Shown here in pieces: positions 20,298 to 29,935 of a DNA stretch of 64,000 nucleotides; position 1 is the stretch's first letter, and each line of letters begins with the position of its first letter. The position numbers were made by a program, and so were the translations under genes. Source of the stretch: Sphingobacterium sp. UBA4616 (GTDB lineage: Bacteria > Bacteroidota > Bacteroidia > Sphingobacteriales > Sphingobacteriaceae). The stretch is taken from positions 1-64,000 of the forward strand of contig DGIS01000020.1 in NCBI GenBank assembly GCA_002386525.1. The letters are read 5' to 3'. The notes beneath the pieces are model-generated. The model made no database searches. It was not told where the DNA came from and saw only the letters and a program-made list of their open reading frames with translations.

Positions 20298-21811
20298 CCT
20301 GCATTTTGTTTAATGACACCAGCACTGTTGTCGATCTCGCGTTGTGGAACAGCCCAAACATCATGTACTTGCGGATTGAAATTTCTAGCTGGCCAAATGA
20401 CAGCACCGTCGAAATCGTGTAAAGGTTTGGCATAGGTCGCTTGCGCATCACCCCATCTGACCAAATCACGGTGGCGGTCTGCCCATTCACCCGCAAGCTC
20501 ATTGCGGCGTTCGCGTTTTAGATCCATAAGACCCATTCCGCTTTTTGCCAACAAGCCCGCTCTTTTACGGATTTTATTTAATTCAGTATCACCGGCCCCA
20601 GCACCATTTAAATTAATAGCAGCCTCAGCTTTAATCAATAATACTTCGGCATAACGCATCAAGGGTACATTGAGATCTGTTGTTCCGTTGTCGCCATTTG
20701 GATTGACGTGTGTAGGAATCGGGTTGGCGTATGAAAATGGTTCCATATACTTTTTAAACTGATAGTTTGAAGTCGCTCCACCATCTTTTGTAAATGTACG
20801 TTCTGCGCCAAAAAACTGGAATTTGTCGCCCGGTTTTAAGATGGTTGCTTCACGACGCAAGTCACCTGTTTCAAAAGAATCGTAAAGTTCTTTTGTCGGT
20901 AGATAGTAGCCCCAGCCATTGTAGATTCCCCAGGCCTTGTTGGTCAACATCACACCGGGAAGTTTGCTGCCCCAGCCAGTACCACCACCATTTGGCGTAC
21001 AGACCACCGACCAGATATATTCTTTGGACCAGTTGTTGGCGGCTTTAAACACATCCACAAAATTGGTCAATAATTCATGTTTGCCCGAACTGATCACCAT
21101 ATCCGCGTACTTCGCCGCATTGGTATAATCCTTTTTGTACAGATATACTTTTGATAAATAGGCCCATGCTGCAGTTTTGTGCGCTTTACCGTAATCGGTA
21201 TCCTTCATTTCCGAAAAATAAGGAAGGTTGTCGGCCGCTTTTAATAACAGTGAAATGATGTAATCGTAGTTTTCGTTAACGTTGTTGGCTCTGGCTACCG
21301 GAACGGAAGCATCTGTTTCAGGAGTAACAATAGGCACACCTGCCTTGTCGTTACCATAGTTTGCCGCTAATTGAAAATAAACCAGACCTGCATTGAAATA
21401 GGCATCGCCAATGATCTGTTTTTTTCGCGCTTCATCCATGCTGATATTGGGAACATGGGTAATAATATCATTGGCCCTTTTTATAATCGCATAACGCATG
21501 CTCCATTGCGATTCGGTATAACCACCGCCGATGTAATTGCGGTTGAAGTTTTTGATATTGTCGGCTTCGGGCTTGTTACGTCCCGTCACCATGTCGTCAC
21601 TGGCATTAATAAACCAAAACATCCCACGACCGTAATAATCCTCTTCATTATACTTTTCGTACATCCCGGCTTCTGCTTTGATCGCGTCTTGTTCCGTTTT
21701 CCAGAAATTCTGTGCGGAGGGAGAGCCCTCTGGTGTTATATCTAACTGTTTATTGCACGATACAAAAAGCGCTACTGCTGCTATTGCAAGGTATTTTACA
21801 TTTGTTTTCAT
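20291..21811 (-). CDS. SusD/RagB-family nutrient-binding lipoprotein
   Basis: A 506-aa outer-membrane lipoprotein with lipobox LFVSC (Cys about 19), the usual ITPEGSPSAQNFW start and a TPR-like helical core. The C-terminal domain ends RNFNPQVHDVWAVPQREID, typical of SusD. It should form the lid over the SusC channel encoded 53 bp upstream. The stop overlaps the next gene by 7 nt. The ligand is not visible from sequence; the downstream phosphatase suggests an organic phosphate. Confidence 0.93.
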   Translation of the reverse strand: MKTNVKYLAIAAVALFVSCNKQLDITPEGSPSAQNFWKTEQDAIKAEAGMYEKYNEEDYYGRGMFWFINASDDMVTGRNKPEADNIKNFNRNYIGGGYTESQWSMRYAIIKRANDIITHVPNISMDEARKKQIIGDAYFNAGLVYFQLAANYGNDKAGVPIVTPETDASVPVARANNVNENYDYIISLLLKAADNLPYFSEMKDTDYGKAHKTAAWAYLSKVYLYKKDYTNAAKYADMVISSGKHELLTNFVDVFKAANNWSKEYIWSVVCTPNGGGTGWGSKLPGVMLTNKAWGIYNGWGYYLPTKELYDSFETGDLRREATILKPGDKFQFFGAERTFTKDGGATSNYQFKKYMEPFSYANPIPTHVNPNGDNGTTDLNVPLMRYAEVLLIKAEAAINLNGAGAGDTELNKIRKRAGLLAKSGMGLMDLKRERRNELAGEWADRHRDLVRWGDAQATYAKPLHDFDGAVIWPARNFNPQVHDVWAVPQREIDNSAGVIKQNAGW

Positions 21812-21864
21812 CGTTTTATTTTTTTAATGGCTGATGAGTATACATCATCGGCATTTTTTTAAGA

Positions 21865-24800
21865 TTAAAAATTGACATTTAAACCAACAATAAAGCTTCT
21901 GGCTTGTGGGTAACGTCCCACGTCAAGACCATTGTTATCCATTCCAATCTCGGGGTCGAAACCTGTATATTTCGTAATGGTGAATAAGTTATTGGCCGTT
22001 GCGTATATCCGCACTGTGCCCATCTTAAATTTATTCGCAATTGATTTTGGGAGGGTATAGCCTAATGTGACGTTACGAATGCGGAGGTAAGAACCATTTT
22101 CGATGTAAAAATCGGACGCATTAAAATTGCCATTTGCATCTGAAGTGGAAATGATGGGCACTTTACCATTTGGATTTTCTGGAGACCAGGCGTCCAAAAT
22201 GCCCGTTAACTTATTGTAAGAAGGTCCGCTTGCACTATATGTTGTTCTTTTGATAGCGTTGAAAAGCTTATTGCCTTGAACACCCTGAGCAAAAATATTG
22301 AAATCAAAATCCTTATAATTTGCATTAAAGCTCAATCCATAGGAGAAATCAGGGTATGCACTGCCCGCAAAATAACGATCTTCAGAGCCGATTGAACCAT
22401 TGCCATCGATGTCTACAAATTTGAAATCTCCTGCTTTTGCATTCGGCTGAATTTTTTGTCCATTGGCATTTTTGTAATTATCAGCTTCGGCCTGGCTCTG
22501 GAAGATACCATCTGTTTTGAGCACATAGTAGCTGTAGAGCGGTTGACCAACAGTAATAGAGAGCGGAGCCAATTCATTCCTGAAATTTGTAGGCACCGCT
22601 ATTGTTGATAAACCCGCATCCAATTCTTTAACTTTATTGTTCAATTTGGTCAAGGTCGCATTGATGGAATAGCTAAAGTCAGCGTTTTTTGAGCTATTGT
22701 ACGTCAATCCCAGCTCAATTCCTCTGTCATTGACTAAACCCGCGTTGATCGTTTGACTATTTAAACCCGCTGTGCCTGGAAGCGATCTCGTCAAGATCAT
22801 TTTATTTGTTTCTTTAATAAAGTAATCGGCGACTAAGTTAAAATGGTTGAAAATTCCTAAATCTAAACCTATATTGGTCTGTTTACTTTCAGCCCAAGTC
22901 AGGTTCTTGTTCGCTAGAATAGTTTGAACATATCCTTTTTGCAAAGCCGGTGTTTGACCAAAATAGCTTTGGGTAATGGCGAGTAGCGGGTTTACAGCCG
23001 CCGGCGACAAGCTGGCAAGATTACCTAAAATACCATAACTACCGCGTAATTTTAATTGATCTAACCAAGTTGCTGATTTTAAAAACTCTTCTTTACTGAT
23101 CACCCAACCTGCTGATGCAGAAGCGTAGTTTTTAAATCTATTTTCTTTTGTCAACATGGATGAACCATCTCGTCTACCAATCAACGATAGTAAATACTTG
23201 TCGTTATAACTGTAGTTTGCTCGTAAGAATAGTGATGATATTGCTGTGGCATTCAATCCGCTTTCGGAAGGTTGGGAGGTGTTGGCATTTCCTAAATAGC
23301 GATATTGTTTAGATTCATCGTCAAATCCAGATCCTGAAGCGTATAGGCTGGTACTTTTTGTTTTTTGAAAGGTATAACCACCGGTTAGGTCAAGTTGATG
23401 TTTGTCAAATGACGTTTTGTAATTTAAAACTTGCTCTGCAAGAATATCATTTGCATCATCTGCTCGTTCCACTAGACTATTGCTCAAAACCGGTTTACCT
23501 ATTTCAGGACGTCGTGGTGTAAAACTTTTATATCTAGCGTTTGATTTAGTAATACTTAAGTTGGATCTGAATGTTAAGCCTTTTGCCAATTGGATGCTAG
23601 CATAAGGGTTGACAACAAGGACATTGACTGGATTGTTGATGTCGATGCGCATCAGTTCGGCAACAGGATTAATGATGTCACCGTAATCGCCCGGAAATGG
23701 ACCCGGTAGACCAGCAAAGCTTCCATCTGCATTGTAAGGAGTTCCATTAGTTGGATAATAGATGGCAGACAATAGTGCTCCTGTATAATCGCTGCTCGTG
23801 TTCGCACCATTTCCATTGGTACTGCTGTAGGATAAATTTTCACCTACTTTTAACCATGGTGTGATTTGATGTTCTGAGTTTATCCGGAAATTATAGCGCT
23901 TGGTTTTGGTATTCAATACGATACCTTCGGCGTTGCGGTAATTAAAACTCAGGTAAAAGTTAGACTTTTCGCTACCGCCATTAATTGCAGCATTGTAATC
24001 CTGTAGTGTAGCATTTCTAAAAACTTCATCCATCCAGTTTGTTTTGGTCACTAGACCCTCTGGGTATTTCGTTGGATCAAAAGCAGGAAGGATGGTCGTT
24101 CCACCATTTTTAGCAGCTGTTGCAGCTACTTGTGCCCGTTGTTCGGCATTTAGCGGTTGTAATTTTCGCCAAGCACTTTGTTGCCCTAACTTGGCATCAA
24201 CGCTAATTTGCATCTGTCCTTTATTTCCTTTTTTAGTGGTGATCAATACCACACCACCAGAAGCTCTGGCACCGTAGATTGCTGCCGATGCATCTTTAAG
24301 GACCGAAATAGATTCGATATCGTTCGGATTGAGCTGTGGGGTGCCTAGGAAAATTGAACCGTCAATAACGTAGAGTACACTCTCGCCATTGATACCACCG
24401 GCACCTCTGATATTGATACGTGGCGTTGAAGTTGGGTCACCACCTTCATTCGTAACAATAACACCTGGTGATTTACCGGCCAATACTTCGCCAACACTGT
24501 TGACAGATCTAGACGATAATTTGTCAAGTGATACCAAGCTGACAGCACCTGTTAATGTTTCTTTTTTCTGCGTTCCATACCCTACGACAACAACTTCGGA
24601 TAAGGTGGAACGTTCTTCGCTCAGCGTTACATTTATAACTTCATTTTCAGCAACAGAAACATCTTTAGAATGGAATCCGACCATCGAAAAGGAAAGTACG
24701 GCTTGCGGTCCTGCTTCGATTCGAAATGCTCCTTTTGCATCTGTTGTGGTTCCAGTCTGCGTACCTACTACTTTTACTGATACACCTGCTATGGCAGCTC

Positions 24801-25242
24801 CCAGTGTATCTCTTACAAAACCTGTGACGATCCGATCTGCTTTGATGTTTCCTTTCGTGTTCAGGATCACATAGTCCTCTTTTTCTACCGCACTGATTCC
24901 AAGTTTATTCAGGAGAGAACGAACGGGTTCAGTTTTAAAACTGCCGCTTAAGACTGTATTCCGTTCTTGCAATAGATCAGGGTTGTAAACAAAATGAAGA
25001 CCCGAAAGACTTTCGATTTTGTGAAGGATCACATCGAGTTTCTCGCCCTTGCTTATGTTGATGTTTACGCTGCTTTTGTCCAAACGTTGGGCCAGGCTTG
25101 GGGAGGCCATCAATGAACTGCAGAATACTGAAGTAATCGAAAATGCGATGCAGGGATACTTCATAATCCGATAAAAAGAGAATGCTCTCTTGAATGCAGG
25201 TGTTTTCATTTTTTTGTGATAATTAGGTAATGAATTACGCAT
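21865..25242 (-). CDS. SusC-type TonB-dependent transporter with STN domain
   Basis: A 1125-aa outer-membrane receptor. A signal region (about 1-52) precedes an STN signalling domain (about 55-130), a carboxypeptidase-regulatory-like domain (about 135-205), a plug (VVVVGYGTQKKE, then NIRGAGG and LYVIDG) and a long barrel ending in FIVGLNVNF. The STN domain fits with the adjacent FecR/sigma pair: ligand binding is probably signalled to the anti-sigma factor. The start could be 12 codons later (MKTPAF), which gives a more typical signal peptide. Confidence 0.94.
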   Translation of the reverse strand: MRNSLPNYHKKMKTPAFKRAFSFYRIMKYPCIAFSITSVFCSSLMASPSLAQRLDKSSVNINISKGEKLDVILHKIESLSGLHFVYNPDLLQERNTVLSGSFKTEPVRSLLNKLGISAVEKEDYVILNTKGNIKADRIVTGFVRDTLGAAIAGVSVKVVGTQTGTTTDAKGAFRIEAGPQAVLSFSMVGFHSKDVSVAENEVINVTLSEERSTLSEVVVVGYGTQKKETLTGAVSLVSLDKLSSRSVNSVGEVLAGKSPGVIVTNEGGDPTSTPRINIRGAGGINGESVLYVIDGSIFLGTPQLNPNDIESISVLKDASAAIYGARASGGVVLITTKKGNKGQMQISVDAKLGQQSAWRKLQPLNAEQRAQVAATAAKNGGTTILPAFDPTKYPEGLVTKTNWMDEVFRNATLQDYNAAINGGSEKSNFYLSFNYRNAEGIVLNTKTKRYNFRINSEHQITPWLKVGENLSYSSTNGNGANTSSDYTGALLSAIYYPTNGTPYNADGSFAGLPGPFPGDYGDIINPVAELMRIDINNPVNVLVVNPYASIQLAKGLTFRSNLSITKSNARYKSFTPRRPEIGKPVLSNSLVERADDANDILAEQVLNYKTSFDKHQLDLTGGYTFQKTKSTSLYASGSGFDDESKQYRYLGNANTSQPSESGLNATAISSLFLRANYSYNDKYLLSLIGRRDGSSMLTKENRFKNYASASAGWVISKEEFLKSATWLDQLKLRGSYGILGNLASLSPAAVNPLLAITQSYFGQTPALQKGYVQTILANKNLTWAESKQTNIGLDLGIFNHFNLVADYFIKETNKMILTRSLPGTAGLNSQTINAGLVNDRGIELGLTYNSSKNADFSYSINATLTKLNNKVKELDAGLSTIAVPTNFRNELAPLSITVGQPLYSYYVLKTDGIFQSQAEADNYKNANGQKIQPNAKAGDFKFVDIDGNGSIGSEDRYFAGSAYPDFSYGLSFNANYKDFDFNIFAQGVQGNKLFNAIKRTTYSASGPSYNKLTGILDAWSPENPNGKVPIISTSDANGNFNASDFYIENGSYLRIRNVTLGYTLPKSIANKFKMGTVRIYATANNLFTITKYTGFDPEIGMDNNGLDVGRYPQARSFIVGLNVNF

Positions 25243-25276
25243 GGTGACTAAGATGTTTTAGGTAAATTTTTAAACA

Positions 25277-26224
25277 TTATTTGTAGACTTTAAATATTTT
25301 ATCTTGCTCTATCGTACTGTATTTAAGGTGGTGTAGACTACAGATGATATCCAGTATTTCTGCCGGATCTTGTGTGCTATTAAATGTGGCTGTTGTTTTT
25401 AGCGCTGAAAGCGATGTGTCTTTTAAGATAATTTCAATGTTGTAGATATATTCCAGTCTTTTTGCCACCTCTTTGAGACTTGTTCCATCAAACGCAATGG
25501 CGACGGCTGTATTTTTTTCTACTACGCTACGGGAAGATTGTGCAGTTTGTTTGCTATATCGTAAACTTTGGTTTTTGGTTAATATACCCAAGGTCTTATC
25601 TTGTTGCTGTACAGCAACCTTACCTGTAGCAACAGTGACTTCGACTTGGTCGGAAGCCTGATAGGCTTTTATCCGAAAAGAGGTTCCCAATACTTTAACC
25701 GCTAGCTTGGATGCAAGCTGTACCTGAAATGGGCGCTGCTCGTCGTGGGCAATATCAAAGAAGGCTTCCCCTTCAGTCAGTGCTATTTCACGGATATTTC
25801 CCTCGAATTTACTTGGATAGCTGATTTTTGAAGAGGGTTCCAGGTTAATTATCGAACCATCTGCCAATACAATCTTTTTATGTTCATCTGCAAGGGTCGT
25901 CGTGACGAGCTGTGTAGAGGCTGCGATAGGTTGATTGTTCACTGTCCAATAAACGAGTCCTGCCGAAACAATCATTAAAATAGTAGCTGCAATTTTGAAA
26001 AGGGAAGAATAGCGCAGCGAAAGCCGTTTACTTTTATTTTCTGAAGTGGCTGATTGGATGTTGCTCAGCAATTGCTGACGCAGTGCGGTTTTGCGTTCCT
26101 GCGGGATTTTTTTGTCAGTATTATCCAGTTGAGCATACCAATCTTCAACTTGTCTGATTTCAGCGGCGGTAGCCTCTCCATTTAAATACCTTTGCAGTAA
26201 TTGCTTTGCTTTTTCTTCTGTCAT
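25277..26224 (-). CDS. FecR-family anti-sigma factor
   Basis: An inner-membrane FecR protein of about 315 aa. A cytoplasmic N-terminal helical part (LNGEATAAEIRQVEDWY) is followed by one transmembrane segment (about 70-90, FKIAATILMIVSAGLVYW). Then come a periplasmic FecR domain (GSIINLEPSSKISYP, EGEAFFDIAHDE, VLGTSFRIKAY) and a C-terminal DUF4974-like part. I start at the ATG at 26224; a GTG at 26239 would add five residues. It relays the SusC signal to the sigma factor encoded upstream. Confidence 0.93.
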   Translation of the reverse strand: MTEEKAKQLLQRYLNGEATAAEIRQVEDWYAQLDNTDKKIPQERKTALRQQLLSNIQSATSENKSKRLSLRYSSLFKIAATILMIVSAGLVYWTVNNQPIAASTQLVTTTLADEHKKIVLADGSIINLEPSSKISYPSKFEGNIREIALTEGEAFFDIAHDEQRPFQVQLASKLAVKVLGTSFRIKAYQASDQVEVTVATGKVAVQQQDKTLGILTKNQSLRYSKQTAQSSRSVVEKNTAVAIAFDGTSLKEVAKRLEYIYNIEIILKDTSLSALKTTATFNSTQDPAEILDIICSLHHLKYSTIEQDKIFKVYK

Positions 26225-26322
26225 TTGAATACATGTCACTTCAAATGGGAGATGGTACTAGCTGAAAATGTTAGGAGTATATGAATTTATTGTTAACTAA
26301 TGAAAAAAGATCGAAAGGCTAG

Positions 26323-26850
26323 TTAAGAAAGACTTTTTTTGAGCAGTTTCATAGCTGAGGTAAGCTGGTTTTTAACAGTTTGTACGGAGACATTCAGCTC
26401 GCTGGCAATTTCTTTGATCGATTTTTCTTGCTTTCGGCGCATGGTGACGACCAATCGCATACGTTCGGGAAGTTGCGTTAAAGCTTCTTCAACTTTTTGC
26501 TGTGCATCTTTAAGGATCAGCAGGTCATCGGCTGAATCTGCATATTGCTGGTTCATTAAAGATGCTAGTTCGGCTTTATGACCACCTTTAACCGTCGTAC
26601 TCCGAAAATGGTTGATGACTTTAAATTTTACTGCACCATGCAGATAGGCTGCCAAACCGCCAGATATGATGACTTGTTCACGATTTTCCCACAAGGAGAT
26701 AAAAATTTCCTGAGTGATGTCTTGAGCGACATTTTCGTCACCTATTTTCTTAAAAGCGGCATCAAATATGGCTTCCCAGTACAAATTAAAAATCTGTTCC
26801 ATGGCAAAGTGATCACCCTGCTTCAATGATGCTATCAGTAATTCGCTCAC
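26323..26850 (-). CDS. ECF sigma-70 factor
   Basis: A 175-aa RNA polymerase sigma factor of the Bacteroidota FecI-like group. Region 2 is at about 20-95 (AQDITQEIFISLWENRE), region 4 at about 115-170 (ALTQLPERMRLVVTMRRKQEKSIKEIA and the HTH LNVSVQTVKNQL). The start is GTG at 26850; no ATG exists before residue 17. It heads the sigma/FecR/SusC/SusD/phosphatase operon. A TAGCTTTG element lies 20 nt upstream. Confidence 0.93.
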   Translation of the reverse strand: MSELLIASLKQGDHFAMEQIFNLYWEAIFDAAFKKIGDENVAQDITQEIFISLWENREQVIISGGLAAYLHGAVKFKVINHFRSTTVKGGHKAELASLMNQQYADSADDLLILKDAQQKVEEALTQLPERMRLVVTMRRKQEKSIKEIASELNVSVQTVKNQLTSAMKLLKKSLS

Positions 26851-26869
26851 AAGATCAGTTTTAGTTGGA

Positions 26870-26877
26870 CAAAGCTA
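26870..26877 (-). promoter_or_regulatory. candidate -7 element of the ECF sigma gene
   Basis: TAGCTTTG read on the minus strand matches TAnnTTTG exactly and continues TCCAA, much like the element before the second ECF sigma gene at 49348. No clear -33 TTTG is seen at the expected distance. Confidence 0.4.
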
Positions 26878-26977
26878 CTAACTCAGTATTCCTTTAAGGT
26901 TAATAAATCTTAAAGCATATATGTTGTCTGGTATAAATTGATCTTGGTAATTTTTGCTGAGATTGAGCGGTATATTT

Positions 26978-28441
26978 TTATTCTTTATATTCCTTGCCCG
27001 TAGCAATGTCAATAAAATAGCCTTCGTCCCGATTGCGCTCATTTTTATGTTGTACCCACCCGTTGGGATTGATGGTCATGTAGCTTTTGTTGCCAATTCG
27101 TTGTTTTGTCTTGTTGTTGTATAAAGTACAGCGACCATCTTTATGGTCCTGTAATGCAAAGATTTGTCGTTTACCATCTAAGGTTTCGATATGTTCGAAA
27201 TCGGGGTTTATATCCCAAGTCTTTGTACTTGAATTCCATAGGCCTTTTGTGGGTTCTAGATCACCTCGTTTTACATCAATTAAATAAAGATCTTCTGATG
27301 AATCGACATATTTTATTTTTCCGGTCTTCCAATTCTTTTTCATGGCATTCGAGGTGAGTAACATGTGTTTGTCTGGCCAGACCAAATTACCCACCTGATC
27401 TAGGATATAGAAATTCGGGGCTTTGATGGTGTCCAATAAGTTGCCATCTTTATCTATATATAACCAATCATAAGCCCAGATCGCATGCTCGTAGTTAAAT
27501 CTGCCCAGAATAAAATAAGGCGAATTAGTCACCGAATAAACTAAGGATATTTCTTTTAGAAAGGCAATCTGTGTCGCGTTGGCTTGTCTAATTTGTTTTG
27601 GAAAAGCTTTGTCGTATTGTGGAAAGGCATATATACTCCCTGTATTATTGTCCTTTAGTAGTTTGGGGATTGTTGGGCTGTAGCGCTCCTGGTTGATGGA
27701 ATCGAGCTGTATGGCCTCATTTTTCCAAAGAAGGTCTATTTTGTCTATGCCTGTCAAAGCGGATAAAACCGGTTTTTTGCTTTTGATATCAAGGATGGCA
27801 AAACTGTTTGTTGATGCTGGAATATAACGTCCGTTTTCCAAGGGCACTTCAATGTGTTCTTCTATTTTCTTAAGTTTTTGATCTTTTAGTAGATATAGGT
27901 TTCCATTGAGGATCAGATGCTTATCGTCTAAGGGGTAAGCCGCAAGATTATATTCGTTTTCATCGTAAGGAATGTCTTTCTTTAACAGAACCTGATTACT
28001 TTCCAATACCCGTATTTCTAGTTTTACATAGGTGCCTGTTTTCTTGATATAGCTGCTTAGGATATTCCAGTCCCACTTCCAAAAGGGTAAATTCTTTTCA
28101 TATTCCTGGCGTTTCATTACGAGAGTCAGCTGTTCGAGCTCTAAGAGCTGTAAATCTGCGTCGGAATAATGTTCGATAAATTCACCTTTGCTGTTAATGA
28201 TCCCCGTTTGATCCTTTTCATTGGCTACCAGTGCATATCCTGTGGACGTGAAAGGCTGAGCCCAATGGAACTCTTGGGATAGCTTCTTATGGAATGCGCT
28301 GTCGACATAGACAAACTGCTTGTTTTTGGTTTGATAGGGAATCCATTTAACCCGGTCATTTTTTGTGATTATGGCGGATTCCTGTGCACATGCTGTGATA
28401 CATAGCATAGCTGTTATACTTAGCAATAATGATTTGATCAT
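26978..28441 (-). CDS. lipoprotein with WG-repeat-like region, function unknown
   Basis: A 487-aa exported protein. The N-terminus is a lipoprotein signal (CITAC, Cys about 18, then AQE). Residues about 50-90 (FHWAQPFTSTGYALVANEKDQ, TGIINSKGEFI) look like one or two WG repeats; the rest is beta-rich with no motif I know. It resembles the many WG-repeat surface or periplasmic proteins of this phylum. It is on the same strand as the next two upstream genes but separated by 368 bp, so operon membership is doubtful. Confidence 0.6.
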   Translation of the reverse strand: MIKSLLLSITAMLCITACAQESAIITKNDRVKWIPYQTKNKQFVYVDSAFHKKLSQEFHWAQPFTSTGYALVANEKDQTGIINSKGEFIEHYSDADLQLLELEQLTLVMKRQEYEKNLPFWKWDWNILSSYIKKTGTYVKLEIRVLESNQVLLKKDIPYDENEYNLAAYPLDDKHLILNGNLYLLKDQKLKKIEEHIEVPLENGRYIPASTNSFAILDIKSKKPVLSALTGIDKIDLLWKNEAIQLDSINQERYSPTIPKLLKDNNTGSIYAFPQYDKAFPKQIRQANATQIAFLKEISLVYSVTNSPYFILGRFNYEHAIWAYDWLYIDKDGNLLDTIKAPNFYILDQVGNLVWPDKHMLLTSNAMKKNWKTGKIKYVDSSEDLYLIDVKRGDLEPTKGLWNSSTKTWDINPDFEHIETLDGKRQIFALQDHKDGRCTLYNNKTKQRIGNKSYMTINPNGWVQHKNERNRDEGYFIDIATGKEYKE

Positions 28442-28809
28442 CCTTTTTTTTCTATAAATTGGACCTACTTGTTTGCAGCTCGCATGTTATTGCAATTGCT
28501 CTCGTTGATCGAGCCGAATGCGAATCGTACACGCGCTGAAACGCGTTGGTTTCGAAGCTAAAGTAGTGGAAAACAAGCTTTAGAAAAATAGCCGATTTCA
28601 GTGATTATCTTGGCGGCAATCAGGGAAGATTTAGTGTAATGAAAGTGAAATAGAATACCGCATATTGTAAGTTATAGCCTGTTGGCGTGTAATATTGACC
28701 GTTCATTGGACAGATGATATCGGGAAGGAGCAGCGCTAATTTTGGGGTTGAGCCGATTAAATTGGTTAATCGGCTCAAATTTTGCTTATTGTTGAGCCGA
28801 TTAGTGTGA
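28442..28809. other. intergenic region with hairpins, no gene seen
   Basis: A 368-bp gap between two minus-strand genes. It must carry the promoter of the WG-like lipoprotein gene and the terminator of the DKNYY-like gene. Apart from the triple hairpin arms at 28748-28803 (separate entry), I see nothing of note. Confidence 0.5.
28748..28803 (-). terminator. double hairpin with a shared arm
   Basis: One arm, TTGAGCCGATTA, occurs at 28748-28759, again directly at 28792-28803, and inverted at 28767-28778. The inverted copy can pair with either (13-bp stem with a 5-nt loop, or 12-bp stem with a 13-nt loop). It lies just beyond the stop of the minus-strand gene ending at 28810, so it probably terminates that transcript. 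Confidence 0.6.
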
Positions 28810-29910
28810 TCACTTTTTAGTAACCGGAACCAAAATAACCTCCCCTTTGTCGGTTTGGTACCAGTATTTGTTGCCTAGGTCATCTTCGAAATCATGGTTT
28901 ACTCGCGACTTATCAACCTTTCTGAAGCTTTTTACATCAGGGCCATTGAATATTTTATTTCCAATGAAAATGTGGTTCGCGTCTTTTGCTACAGCGAACT
29001 TGAGAACCTCGAAGGTTTTCGGATCTGCTTCAGCAAATAATCGTTGCTCGTAATAGACATGATTTTTGTCGCGCGACCAAAGGACTTTTCCATTTGCCCC
29101 TTCCAATAGCTCGAAACTTTCGGCATCGACCGCTGCATATTCAAATTGCTTACCCGAGATAATCACCAATTGGTCAATGATTACTGTCTTATCATTAAGG
29201 AATTTTATGTTGTTTGACGAGGGAAGTTCGATCTCCAGTATACCGATGTTTTGATAAGGCTCGTAGTAGAGCAGTATTCGGTCATTCAGTAGTAGATAGG
29301 CTATATTGAGAGACTTAACGTTCTCTGTTTTATAGTGGAGCGGAAGAATCGCTTTGTCTGTTACTACGAAAAGCTGATTTTTATCTTTTACAAAATTACT
29401 GTTAACTACGTTGAATGAAGCATAGTCGACGTTCAGCGGTTGATACCTATAAAAGTAATGTGCTTTATCTTTAGCTAGTGCTGGAAGTTTATGATATAAC
29501 GTTTTATAAGTCGCAGGATCGGCACCTTCGATAATGGTGAGCTGATTTTGGCTACAAGATGAAGTAGCCGAAGCAAAACCTTCAAACTTGAATACATGCT
29601 CCTGATCGATTGGAATGTTGTTTTTCAGTTGAAAGGTCTTTACATCGACCAGCTCTTGCGGGCACCCCATAAAATAGACGCGATCTTTATCGCGGGCATA
29701 GACCTCTTTGATCACAGCAAAACTTGCCAGATCTGCAACCATCTTTCTCGAGCCTCGTTCAAAGCCGTTTCCGCCCGGTATAAAATAAATCGCACCGCTC
29801 TTTTTGTAGTAATCTTCAGACAAAGGACTCACTTGCTCTTTGCAGGAAAAGAGCAGACCTATCAAAGCACTTATTATTCCCATTTTTAAGATATTTTTCA
29901 TACTCGCCAA
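28810..29910 (-). CDS. DKNYY-family lipoprotein
   Basis: A 366-aa lipoprotein; lipobox LLFSC is near residue 22, with a start either at MASM or the internal MKN. The body repeats a motif of the DKNYY type: ARDKDRVYFMG, SRDKNHVYYEQ and AKDANHIFIGN, each followed by a DVKTF/DPKTF/DVKSF turn. Such repeats are common in surface lipoproteins of unknown role. It is 25 bp downstream of the S41 peptidase gene and probably cotranscribed with it. Confidence 0.6.
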   Translation of the reverse strand: MASMKNILKMGIISALIGLLFSCKEQVSPLSEDYYKKSGAIYFIPGGNGFERGSRKMVADLASFAVIKEVYARDKDRVYFMGCPQELVDVKTFQLKNNIPIDQEHVFKFEGFASATSSCSQNQLTIIEGADPATYKTLYHKLPALAKDKAHYFYRYQPLNVDYASFNVVNSNFVKDKNQLFVVTDKAILPLHYKTENVKSLNIAYLLLNDRILLYYEPYQNIGILEIELPSSNNIKFLNDKTVIIDQLVIISGKQFEYAAVDAESFELLEGANGKVLWSRDKNHVYYEQRLFAEADPKTFEVLKFAVAKDANHIFIGNKIFNGPDVKSFRKVDKSRVNHDFEDDLGNKYWYQTDKGEVILVPVTKK

Positions 29911-29935
29911 CGTTATACCTTATCGCAATTATTGA

